This document shows, piece by piece, positions 54,541 through 64,000 of a DNA stretch of 64,000 nucleotides. Source of the DNA: Triticum aestivum (lineage: Eukaryota > Streptophyta > Magnoliopsida > Poales > Poaceae); contig NC_057809.1 of NCBI RefSeq assembly GCF_018294505.1, positions 511,232,741 through 511,296,740 on the forward strand. Direction: 5' to 3'. Made by a program: the position numbers and the translations under genes. The stretch's first letter is position 1. Every line of letters starts with the position of its first letter. The notes under the pieces are model-generated. The model did no database searches. It was not told the DNA's origin and was given only the letters and a program-made list of their open reading frames with translations.

Positions 54541-56277
54541 CGAACAGAGCCTCAGGGGCTACTATCTATACACAGGCATTCGTTTATACAACTCAAAAGA
54601 CACTGTAAGGCACATACCTCAAAGCCTCTTAAAAGGCTAGTGTAGGCTTCGCTCAATCTGCTTTTCGCGGACTGAACTTTTTCAATCACCATACCCATAA
54701 GGGTACGATGTTCTTCCACAATGGTGGCGCTCTGAAGTGCTCTCACCGGAGTGTCCGACGCCTCCGCATTGATAGAGGACGCCGGTGTTGTAGGCGCGCC
54801 CCCTTCTCGCAAAGAGGGTTGCTCATCTGTTTCCAGAACCATGTGGGTTTCCGGAGCGACAATTGGTTGGGGGCCAAACTGGACATAGCCCCCGTCTCCA
54901 GTCTCCGTAGGGGATGGTTCCCCCATGTTCTCGGCAGCCGAGGTGTCACCCTTCGGCACCGTCTTGGCAGCCTCCGGCACCTCTCCCTGTTCCGGAAGGG
55001 TCCTTTGAGACGATACCTCGGTGTTGTCCGTTGCAGGGGGGAGGAAGCTGGTGGAGGTGAATCGCTCTCCATCATGTTCGGACCCAGCGAATTCCCAGTA
55101 GAGGAAGATCACTGGGGGAGGACATGAACCGTACTGCAGCATGCAATTTAAAGTGTGTTATAACTATAAGCTAGAAATGTCGGACATATATACATATACC
55201 TTTGAGTACTTATGATCCGGCTAGGGGTGCCACTCATCGACGTCCGACTCGGAGTCATCCGTAAGGGAGGTCCTCCCTTTCTTGGACACTTCTGCCTCTA
55301 GATCGGCAGAAGCTGACCTCTTCTTCTTCTTCTTCTCCCCCTTGGGTGGGGGATCGCTCTATTCCTCCTCCTCTTCCTCTTCGTCAGGGGAGGAGAGAGT
55401 TTTGGTGTCTTCGGACACTACGTCCGAGGCGCCTTTACGGCGGAGGCCACTCTTGGCTTCCTGGGCCTTCTCCTTGGCCTTCTTTTCCGGCGCCTGGTAC
55501 AGCGCAGGGACTAGCATCCTCGTCAACAGAGGAATAGCTTTGTCTTCATGCAACGGAGCCGGATAGTGAATCCATTCCGCTTTCTTTGCCCAGCCCTGCA
55601 AAAGAAAATGGAGAGTTTAGTGTGCTCCTTGGGCTCGCAAAGTAATGTTATCAAAGAACTTATGGTGGTCGTAGCGTGGGTGCTGTCGTAGCCGAGGTCT
55701 TCAGTTGCCTCCACCATGACTTCTGGTTCTTGAAGAGCAGCTTCCACATGTCTTCGTGCTTCATGCCGAAGAACCACTGCAGGGTCTGAGGACCGGCCGG
55801 GTTGAACTTCCACATGGGCTCTTGACGCGCCTGACAAGGGAGAATCAAGCAAAAGAGCATCACCTGGATCATGCTGGCGACGCTGGTATTTTTATCTACC
55901 ATGCTCTTGATGCCATTCTCCAACATCATTACCTCATCAGACGATGCCCAGTCCAGGCCCTTGTTGAGCCAGGATGTTAGCCACATTGGGTGTGTGGACT
56001 TGAACTCCATAGGAGCGACCCAAGTGAAGTCACGGGGCTCTGTGACATAGAACCACCCTTGCTACCATCCCTTCATGGTCTCCAGGAAGGTGCCCTTGGG
56101 CCAAGTGATGTTGGGAAGTTTTCTCACCATAGCGCCACCACAATCCGCGTGCTGGCCGTCCACCACTTTCAGTTTCACATTGAAAACCTTGAGCCATAGG
56201 CCTAAGTGGGGGAAATGCGGAGGAATGCCTCGCATACGATGATAAACGCCAAAATTTTGAGGAAATAATTTGGGGCT
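54541..56277 (-). pseudogene. Element E antisense ORF, 5' exons (gypsy-type transposon domain)
   Basis: Reading leftward: 56,277-56,030 encodes GLWLKVFNVKLKVVDGQHAD, the GGAMVRK block and ITWPKGTFLETMKG; 56,010-55,660 encodes DWASSDEVMMLENGIKSMVD and a QVMLFCLILPCQ block. These are hallmarks I recognise from the putative gypsy-type transposon domain (Transposase_28). Exons follow near 55,597-55,359 (basic then Glu-rich tract) and 55,142-54,606 (Thr/Pro/Glu-rich, then a coiled-coil start VIEKVQSAKSRLSEAYTSLL). The ORF continues at 38,778 after element D. An in-frame TAG near 56,062 (probably from CAG or TGG) and the insertions of D and F make it defunct. Its first exon lies beyond element F, outside the window. 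Confidence 0.75.
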
Positions 56278-58791
56278 TGTAGCGACCAGACCTCAAACGG
56301 TCCAATCTCTGTGCTCCGGTGTCATCCCTGGATCAGTAATGCTGACACCACACAGTACTTGAAGGATTTATAACAGAGTAACAATCACACACTTATTACA
56401 TCGAATGTCTCAAAAGAGAACTTATTACAATAAATATGGCTTAAGGCCATCTAATAACGATAACAACGGAAGGCTTGGAAGATAAGTGAGTCCATCAACT
56501 CCAACGGCATCACTGAGTATAGAACCACGACCTAAAAGCACCTTACTCGTCGTCTAAAAGGTTTGCAACATGAACGTTGCAGCCGGAAATGGGTCAGCAC
56601 ATGGAATATGCTGGCAATGTAACACATAGAGAGCAATGAAAGAATAAGACTATACTACATGCATATTTAGCTGGTGGAAAGCTCTATGGTTACAGTTTTG
56701 CGTAAAGCCAATTTTTCCCTACTGCAAAGGAATAAATTTTATTTAACTGTCATGGTGGTTGTTAAACATTGAGAGTGTAGACACCCTCTCAATCCCAATG
56801 AAGCATCATCATTAAAACCCAACAAAATTATTTAGAGTAACTTGATGAGATTCACATGATAATCCAAGTACTAGATACTCAAGATGTCCATAACCGGGGA
56901 CACGGCTAACCATGATTAGTTTATACACTCTGCAGAGGTTTGCGCACTTTTCCCCACAAGACTCGATCTCCTCCATTGGGATTCTTGCACTACATGGTGT
57001 TTGAGAAACGGATGACCGAGACATGGTCTTTTAGAAGCGCTCACACCTTATGATCGGGTAGACCATTACACCTACTTTCCCCTACATCTGCTAGTCTACC
57101 ACTGTAAGAGTTCGCACGACTTAATCAACTATGCTAGAGCCCATAGTAGCTTGTGGCTGCACACGGAAGTTTCTAGTATGAATAATCTCATGATCCCTTT
57201 GGGCCTGGGTGGCGGTCCAAAAAAAACAGGCAATCGCTGGAATACCCAGGTGCCTCAATCCATCCAGATATGTATTTAAGTTGCCACCTTAGATAAACCA
57301 TTAATTTAACAAACTCACATCTGTCATGGATACACTCACCCAATCCACGTCTACTAGCATAGCATGGCATAATAAGCAAACGTAGAAGTAACTCCCAAAG
57401 GTTTGATAATAAAACAGGTGATAGGCACTACCTCATCTACTTCCCAAACCCACAATTTAATTAGATCCTAATCATGCAATGTGTGAGGATTGATCTAATG
57501 CAATAAAAACTGGGTAATAGGAAGTATGATCAAAGTGTTACTTGACTTGCTGATGATCCGCAAAACCTAGCGATTCGAAGTAGCAAGCGGCGCACTCCGG
57601 GTACTCTATCGCAAATAAACAAGCACACAATAAGTACTCGACTAATGCATAGGTAAAACTCAAATAAGAGATCTAACCAGAAAGTTCAACTTAAGAACTC
57701 CGGTTGGCAAAAAGAATCAAATCAAACAAAGCGACGAAAGACAAATGGCAAAAGAAACAGGCTTCGTTTACTATTCTTGATCTAGGTCAAATTTTACAGA
57801 GGCAAAAACTTGTTTGAGTTGGTTAAACGGAAAGAGGGTTTCGAGACGAAACTCCAGGCGCTTGAATCACCTGATTCCGATAAACAAGCGAAAAGTTATA
57901 CTAGAACGAAAATCCGATCAGAAATCGTGATCAGAAAAATCACGGATTTAATCCAAGAAAAAGAAAACGACGAATAGATTAACAAACGAACGTTCGATAT
58001 CTGGATCTAAACGAAGGACGATTTCGTTAAAATGAACAAACGAGCGAACGCTCTCTAATTAACTAAACCGAGAAAAAAAACCGATCTATCTAAAAAACGA
58101 ACCTAAAAACCCAAAATAAAACCGGTGAAAACAAACGGTTTTCTAAAAAAACCGGCGGGCGGCTCGACCTCGTCGCCGGCGAACTCCGGCGGCGGCGGGC
58201 GGCGGTGGCTAGGGTTCGGGGCGGGCGGCGGCGGCTTGGGCTGGGGCAGCCCGGGGTCGCACTATATAAAGCCCCGGCCAGGCGGAGTCCTGGCCGGACA
58301 CGACCCAAGGTCGGTTCGGACTTTTTTTTAATAATTACGCTCAAAAAAAAAAACAAAAGGAATACTAAACGGACTGCAAAAATCCCGAAATAAATTTTCC
58401 CCCGCTTCTAAAATCAAGCCGCACAGGATGAACATTTATTTGGGGCCTAAATGCAATTTTGAAAAACGCGCATTTTTCCTAAATTCAAATAAAATAGCAA
58501 ATAAATCCAAAAAAAACTTATTTGACTTTATTATTAAATCCCCAATATTTCTTTATTTTTGGGAAAGTCATTTTATTCCCTCTCTCATATTTTGTGATAG
58601 AAATAGTTGAAGATAAAAATAAATAAAATCAAATGATCCTATTTTCAAAATTTGAGAAAACTCAAATATGAAAATAACGAAATCCCCAACTCTCTCCGAG
58701 GGTCCTTGAGTTGCGTGAAATTTCTGGATCAACCAATATGCAATGATGATCTATTGTATAACATTCCAAATTGAAAATTTGGGATGTTACA
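56278..58791 (-). repeat. 3' LTR of element F, 2.5 kb
   Basis: Plus strand starts TGTAGCGACCAGACCTC and ends GGGATGTTACA. A GC-rich block (58,150-58,280, GGCGGCGGGCGG) next to TATATAA (58,264-58,270) may be the promoter region. ORFs on both strands across it are composition artefacts. Confidence 0.92.
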
Positions 58792-58803
58792 AACCTACCC
58801 CCC

Positions 58804-60507
58804 TTAAGATGAATCTCGCCCTCGAGATTCGGGTTGATTAGAAAATAGGTGAGGGTGGTCCTTCAGCAGATCTTCCTCTCGCTCCCAGGTGGCTTCATCC
58901 TCCGTGTGGTGGCTCCACTAAACTTTACAAAACTTAATAACCTTGCTGCGGGTGACTCAGCTAGCCTACTCAAGAATCTTAACTGGTTTCTCCTCGTAGG
59001 TCAAATCACTGGCCAACTGAATCGCTTCCAGCGGCACTGTATCTCTCAGCGGTATATCATCCATCTCCGCGTGGCACTTCTTCAACTGCGAAATGTGGAA
59101 CACATCGTGAACTCCTGACAATCCTTCGGGCAATTCCAACTTATAGGCTACTTCTCCCATACGCTCCAAAAACTTGTATGGTCCTACAAAACGTGGCACT
59201 AACTTTCCCTTAGCTTCAAAGCGCTTAACTCCTCGTAGTGGAGATACGCGAAGATAAACTCGGTCTCCGACTACGTAAACTGTCTCCTTGCATTTAGAAT
59301 CTGCATAGCTCTTCTGCCTGTATTGGGCTACCTTGAGCCTATCGCAAATCAATTTCACCTTCTGTTCAGATTCCTTAATCAGATCCGGTCCAAACAACTG
59401 AAGGTCTCCAACTTCATCCCATGATAATGGGGTCCTGCACCTCCTTCCGTACAAGGCTTCGAAATGGGCCATCTTCAAACTGGATTGATAACTGTTGTTA
59501 TAAGAGAACTCTGCGTATGGCAAATTCTCATCCCAACTAGATCCATAATCTAGTGCGCAAGCTCTCAGCATATCCTCCAAAATCTGATTGACTCTCTCAG
59601 ACTGTCCATCTGTCTACGGATGGAAAGTTGTACTGAACTCTAGCCTGGTACCCAAAGTTTCATGCAACTGATTCCAGAACTTTGAGGTAAACTGGGTTCC
59701 TCTATCTGATACGATGCTCCTTGGAACACCATGCAGACATACGATCCTGGTCATGTATATCTTTGCCAACTTTGCACTAGTATAGGTAGTCTTCACTGGA
59801 ATGAAATGAGCTACCTTTGTCAAACGATCGACTACAACCCAAATAGAGTCATAGCCTGAACAAGTTCTGGGCAATCCTGTAATAAAATCCATGCCTAACT
59901 TATCCCACTTCCATTTGGGTATTGGCAATGGCTGTAGCAATCCCGCTGGCTTCTGATGCTCTGCCTTTACTCTCTGACATACATCACAAACTGCTACATA
60001 CTCCGCGATATCCTTCTTCATTCCGGTCCACCAGAAAGTATCCTTCAAATCCAAATACATCTTGGTATTTCCTGGGTGAATCGAATATGGTGAATCATGG
60101 GCCTCTTGCAGAATCAACTTCCCGATCTCCGAATCATTAGGCACATAAACACGGTCTTCAAACCATAATGTATCGTGCTCATCCTCATGAAATCCTTTAG
60201 CTTTTCCTTTGCTCATTTTCTCCTTAATAGAAGCAATCTCCTTGTCAGTCCTTTGAGCTTCTCTGATCTTATCCATCAAAGTAGACTGAATCTCCAATGC
60301 TGCTGCATAGCCTCTCGGGACTATCTCTAAACATAGCTCACGAAGATTTTCGGCTAACTCCCTTGGTAAATCTCCCGTCATTAGGGTGTTGACATGACCT
60401 TTACGGCTCAACGCGTCGGCTACTATGTTAGCCTTTCCGGGGTGATAATGCAATCTCATATCATAATCCTTGATGAGCTCCAACCATCTCCTTTGCCTGA
60501 GATTCAA
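58804..60507 (-). pseudogene. Integrase and chromodomain of element F
   Basis: In one frame: HHCC zinc region (HPGNTKMYL, then [12 protein letters not shown]), catalytic core with Asp in [10 protein letters not shown], Asp in IVSDRGTQF and the Glu of the GQSERVN motif; then the carboxy-terminal domain (FVGPYKFLERMGEVAYKLEL) and FHISQLKKCH. A chromodomain follows (TRSKVIKFCKV, W-S-H-H-T-E-D-E-A-T-W-E), ending at a natural TAA (58,804-58,806). In-frame stops at 59,614 (TAG), 58,966 (TAG), 58,957 (TGA) and 58,918 (TAG) all fit C-to-T changes in CAG or CGA. Chromodomains in this group guide insertion to heterochromatin. Inactive copy. Confidence 0.92.
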
Positions 60508-61752
60508 CTCCTTCTGCGTGAAAATATACTACAAACTCCTGTGATCCGTGTACACCTCACAATGATTTCCAATGAGAAAGTGTGTCCAAGTCTTCAACGC
60601 ATGCACTACGGCTGCTAATTCCAAATCATGGGTGGCATAATTCAACTCATGAGGCTTTAGCTGTCATGAGGCATAGGAAACAACTCTTCCTTCCTGCATA
60701 AGCACTGCTCCAAGTCCTCGACATGAAGCGTCGCAATACACCTCATAATCCTTAGTCTGATCTGGCAAAATCAACACTAGTGATGTAACCAAACGTTTCT
60801 TCAACTCCTGGAAATTGGCCACACTTTCCTCGGTCCATATGAACTTGGTATCCTTCTTCAACAACTCCGTCATAGGCTTCGCAATCTTCGAGAAATTTTC
60901 AATGAATCTCCCGTAGTATCCTGCAAGTCCAAGAAAACTCCGAATCTCTCCAACTGTTGTTGGCGCTTCCCAATTTGTCACAGTGTCAACCTTAGTGGGA
61001 TCTACTGCTATACCCTCTCCGGATATAACGTGTCTGAGAAATCCAACTTCCTTCAACCAAAACTCACATTTGCTAAACTTGGCATATAACTGATGTTCTC
61101 TGAGCTTACCAAGTACCAAATGCAAATGCTCCTTATGCTCCTCTTCATTTTTCGAGTAAACCAGAATATCATCAATGAACACTACGACGAACTTATCCAA
61201 AAACTCCATAAACACTTTGTTCATCATGTTCATAAAATATGCAGGGGCGTTAGTCAGACCAAATGACATAACGGTATACTCATACAGCCCATACATGGTG
61301 GTAAAAGCCGTCTTAGGTATATCCTGTTCTCGAATCTTCAACTGATGGTATCCTGATCGCAAATCGATCTTGGAAAATACCTTAGCTCCTTGCAATCGAT
61401 CAAACAGATCATTGATCATCGGTAGTGGGTACTTGTTCTTGATGGTTACTTCATTCAATCCTCGATAATCAACAACCATCCTTAACGATCCATCCTTCTT
61501 CTCCACTAGAAGTACTGGCGATCCCCAAGGCGAAGAACTTGGGCGAATATATCCTTTATCCTGTAACTCTTTAATCTGCTTCTTAATCTCCTCCAAATCC
61601 TTTGCGGGCATCCTATATGGTCTCTTAGATATTGGCCCTGTGCCTGGAAAAAGCTCGATCAAAAACTCAATATCTCTATCTGGTGGCATGCCTGGCAACT
61701 CCTCTGGAAATACATCAGGGAAATCCTTCACTATTGGTACTTCCTCCTGCAC
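60508..61752 (-). pseudogene. Reverse transcriptase and RNase H of element F
   Basis: The frame shows [20 protein letters not shown], the [14 protein letters not shown] block with the catalytic Asp, the [16 protein letters not shown] block and [11 protein letters not shown] with the F-x-D-D catalytic box, then the thumb and RNase H start ([20 protein letters not shown]). In-frame stops at 60,664 (TGA) and 60,529 (TAG) fall in RNase H; both are one C-to-T step from Arg or Gln codons. No shift is present. Confidence 0.93.
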
Positions 61753-61755
61753 AAC

Positions 61756-62421
61756 TCATGTTAACGAATTTACTTGAGTTCTTTTAGGCACATGCCGGGA
61801 TACATACCTGATTCTTCTCCCTTTTGTGGTGGTAAGCAAAATTGACTTACTGGCGCAATCGATGTTTCCTCCATACACCAACATCCAATCCATACCCAGA
61901 ATTACATCCAAACCTTGTGATTCCAAAATGATCAAATCCGAGGGAAACACATGCCTACCTATACTCAATGGCACTTGAAAACATCCCTTACTAGCCATAT
62001 ACTCCGCTCCTGGTGAGCTTACTAACATGGATGTTCTAAGAACTTTGGTGGGCAGGTTATACTTATCCACAAATCCCCTTGATATGTATGAATGCAATGC
62101 ACCAGTATCGAAAAGAACGAGTGCAGTAAATGACTTAACCAAAAACTTACCGATTACTGCATCCGGCTGCTCCTCAACCTCCTCCACGTTAACGTGGTTC
62201 ACCTGTCCTTTGTTGAAAGGGTTTGGCTTCTTCCCAGAGCTTCCATTGCCATTTCCATTCTGGGATTCGGGACATTCATTGGCATAATGTCCAGTCTTCT
62301 GGCACTCAAAGCAAGTGACTTGGCTCAGGCCTCTTTTGGTTGGGGTTGATGGGTTGGTACGGTTCAGGCCGTTGCTTCCTCCATTCCCATTACCATTCTT
62401 GGTGCCATTATGATTGTGCAA
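61756..62421 (-). pseudogene. Zinc knuckle and protease of element F
   Basis: The knuckle is C-F-E-C-QKTG-H-YANE-C (CX2CX4HX4C), followed by a linker and the protease active site LVLFDTGALHSYI (D-T-G), then VILGMDWMLVYGG, the conserved ILG-type motif. TGA at 61,756-61,758 separates it from RT and is consistent with CGA to TGA. Confidence 0.9.
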
Positions 62422-62884
62422 GCTACCTCCTCCATGGGTATGCTGAAAATGTCCTCCCGGTCTAGGGGTAAAACGGGGCTTCTGCTGAGCTCCTGAATTT
62501 TACTTCCCTTGTCCATACTTCCTCTTGCGATTCTCAATCTGCTACTGCTTCCCTTCAATCATAAGAGCACGATCTACCAACTCCTGGTAGTTGTTGAAGG
62601 TTGCTACCATCAACTGCATGCTCAACTCATCATTCAGTCCTTCCAGAAACTTCTCCTGCTTAGCTGCATCCGTAGCAACATCATCTGGGGCATAACGTGC
62701 TAGTTTACTAAAATCCTCCACATACTGGCCAACTGTCCGTCCTCCTTGGCGCAAGTTGCGAAAACTCTCGCTTCTTCATGGCCATAGCTCCTGCTGAAAC
62801 ATGGGCAGTATGAAAAGCCTGCTGAAACTGGTCCCATGTGATAGTATCGATAGGGAAAGTGGCGGTGAAATTCTCCCACCATGA
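62422..62884 (-). pseudogene. Gag remnant of element F
   Basis: The core reads WENFTATFP and QFQQAFHTAHVSAGAMAMKK before a one-base insertion in a T run near 62,764; after it GGRTVGQYVEDFSKLARYAP and EKFLEGLNDELSMQLM. In-frame stops at 62,542 (TAG) and 62,500 (TAA) follow, again one C-to-T step from Gln codons. The first part of gag is missing: a CACTA end begins at 62,885. Confidence 0.88.
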
Positions 62885-63690
62885 CACTAGTAGAAAATGG
62901 AGCTTTAAAACCGGTTCGTAAGGGACTTTAGTGCCGGTTCTGTAACCGGCACTAAAGTGTGGGCACTAAAGGCCCCCCCCCTTTAGTACCGGTTCGGCAC
63001 GAACCGCCACTAAAGGCCCACCACATGGCGTGAGCTCGCGCCGTGGCATGGGGGACCTTTAGTACCGGTTGGTGTTACCAACCGGTACTAAAGGTTTTTT
63101 TGATTTTTTTTTTGAAAATTTTGATTTTTTTTTATTTTCAATTTTTTGAATTGAATTATTTGATGATTTAGTCTCTAATCACCCTTCTTAACTGCTCAAG
63201 TGTGGATCACTCATTCCAAATCGTCTAACTTCCCGGTCGGTCACCCATCCTCTCACTCCCCCAGCCTGAGCACGCTTAACTTCGGAGTTCTATTCCCCCT
63301 ACTTTCCAAGTCTGCACTTGTTGTATTCCTGACAAATGTAAGCTGTGAATTCTATTAACCCTCAGATGTTTAGCTTGAGCATTAGGTCACTCATTTCACC
63401 ATTTGAGTTTGAAACTATTATTCTAAAAAAATTATTTAGTAACACTAATATTTCTTGAATAAGTTCGACCATAGTTTGACCACAGTTTGACCATAGTTTG
63501 ACCAGATTTGACCAAAATTGAAAAAATTGAAATAATTATATAGTAACACTAACATTCTTGAATAATTATGTAGTGACATTAATAATTCTTGAATAAGTAG
63601 TTTGACCAAAATTAAAAAAACTGAAATTTGAGCATATCTTTTTTTCATTTTGGAATTTGAGGATTCTAAAAAATTGCAAACAGGTTTTGA
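62885..63690. mobile_element. CACTA fragment with one terminus
   Basis: Starts CACTAGTAGAAAATGG, a CACTA terminus, directly in the gag of element F. A set of palindromes (hairpins at 62,925-62,958 and 63,055-63,095) and an AT-rich part with repeated AGTTTGACCA phrases (63,465-63,505) follow. No second terminus is found before F's LTR resumes, so the right end was lost. Confidence 0.8.
62925..63095. repeat. Perfect hairpins in the CACTA subterminal region
   Basis: Stem 1: 62,925-62,939 with 62,944-62,958 (15 bp, loop CTGT). Stem 2: 63,055-63,073 with 63,077-63,095 (19 bp, loop GTT). Both share the core TTTAGTxCCGGTT/AACCGGxACTAAA, and an imperfect one lies between them (62,981-63,016). Confidence 0.95.
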
Positions 63691-64000
63691 AAAGCGCTCA
63701 CACCTTACGATCGGGTAGACCATTACACCTACTTTCCCCTACATCTGCTAGTCTACCACTGTAAGAGTTCGCACGACTTAATCAACTATGCTAGAGCCCA
63801 TAGTAGCTTGTGGCTGCACACGGAAGTTTCTAGTATGAATAATATCATGATCCTTTGGGCCTGGGTGGCGGCTCAAAAGAAAAACAGGCAATCGCTGGAA
63901 TACCCAGGTGCCTCAATCCATCCAGATGTGTATTTAAGTTGCCACCTTAGATAAACCATTAATTTATCAAACTCACATCTGTCATGGATACACTCACCCA
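63691..64000 (-). repeat. Partial 5' LTR of element F
   Basis: Matches 57,035-57,350 with about seven differences. The first 757 bp of the LTR are absent at the left, and the window ends inside it. Confidence 0.9.

Larger units (their letters stand above)
56278..64000 (-). mobile_element. Element F: Ty3/gypsy chromovirus, with internal deletion, runs off the window
   Basis: The 3' LTR is 56,278-58,791. Gag-pol reads on the minus strand with a chromodomain after integrase, which defines a chromovirus (Tekay-like by the LTR start TGTAACATCCC in element orientation). A polypurine tract (AAGGGGGGTAGG, minus strand) adjoins the LTR at 58,792-58,803. On the right a CACTA fragment and a deletion replace the start of gag, the PBS and the first part of the 5' LTR; a piece of that LTR resumes at about 63,691. 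It sits in element E. Confidence 0.9.

Noticed and set aside
58090..58393. GC-rich ORFs near the TATA box of the F LTR
   Set aside because: Open on both strands because of GGC repeats; located in an LTR with no homologue known to me.

Overview
This window looks like intergenic DNA from a Triticeae grass (wheat, Aegilops or a close relative). No prokaryotic genes, tRNA, rRNA or CRISPR were seen. The grounds are long nested LTR retrotransposons with 5-bp target-site duplications (TSDs), a TA-flanked Stowaway MITE, CACTA ends, a Mutator-like element (MULE) with a 9-bp TSD, and a few broken plant-gene fragments. Element family names are by recognition only; no database was searched.

Left part (1-13,960). 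Two diverged tandem repeat copies, one carrying a Stowaway MITE (149-385). A small coiled-coil gene on the minus strand (start 12,257, stop 1,580) is split by element A (1,844-11,874, TSD ACACC), a Ty3/gypsy element of Tat-like organisation. A has gag-pol on the minus strand and an extra, intron-bearing antisense ORF on the plus strand. Removing A and one TSD copy restores the reading frame exactly, apart from an early TGA.

Middle (13,961-31,050). Element B (13,961-24,025, TSD AGGAC) is young: its two 1,753-bp LTRs differ by about five substitutions. It has a copia/SIRE-type gag and a second ORF resembling plant transposon-protein domains, but no reverse transcriptase or integrase. Its LTRs and its internal region both carry arrays of a 13-nt interrupted palindrome just upstream of a TATA box. 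B splits a possible plant transcription unit. Downstream are 39-bp and 79-bp tandem repeats and a 3'-5' exonuclease gene remnant, then CACTA-like sequence ending in a TIR at 31,050.

Right part (31,051-64,000). This is a nest. E, a Tat-type remnant, shows only its antisense ORF (37,496-38,778 and 54,541-56,277). It has been invaded by C (31,051-37,495), D (38,779-54,535, TSD AACAC) and F (from 56,278). C and D are related gypsy-type elements, primed by tRNA-Asp, without recognisable pol. D contains a complete MULE (43,414-51,599, 9-bp TSD TTTTAATTA) that encodes a MuDR-type transposase, a GRF-type zinc-finger/membrane-tail protein and an unrecognised 142-aa ORF. F is a chromovirus whose gag-pol keeps one frame over about 4 kb but has nine internal stops, each explicable as C-to-T. 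A CACTA fragment and a deletion separate F's gag from a piece of its other LTR at the window edge.

Inferred order: E is oldest; C, D and F entered it later; the MULE entered D; one CACTA entered the C LTR and another entered F. A and B are separate insertions in the left half, and B is the most recent datable one.
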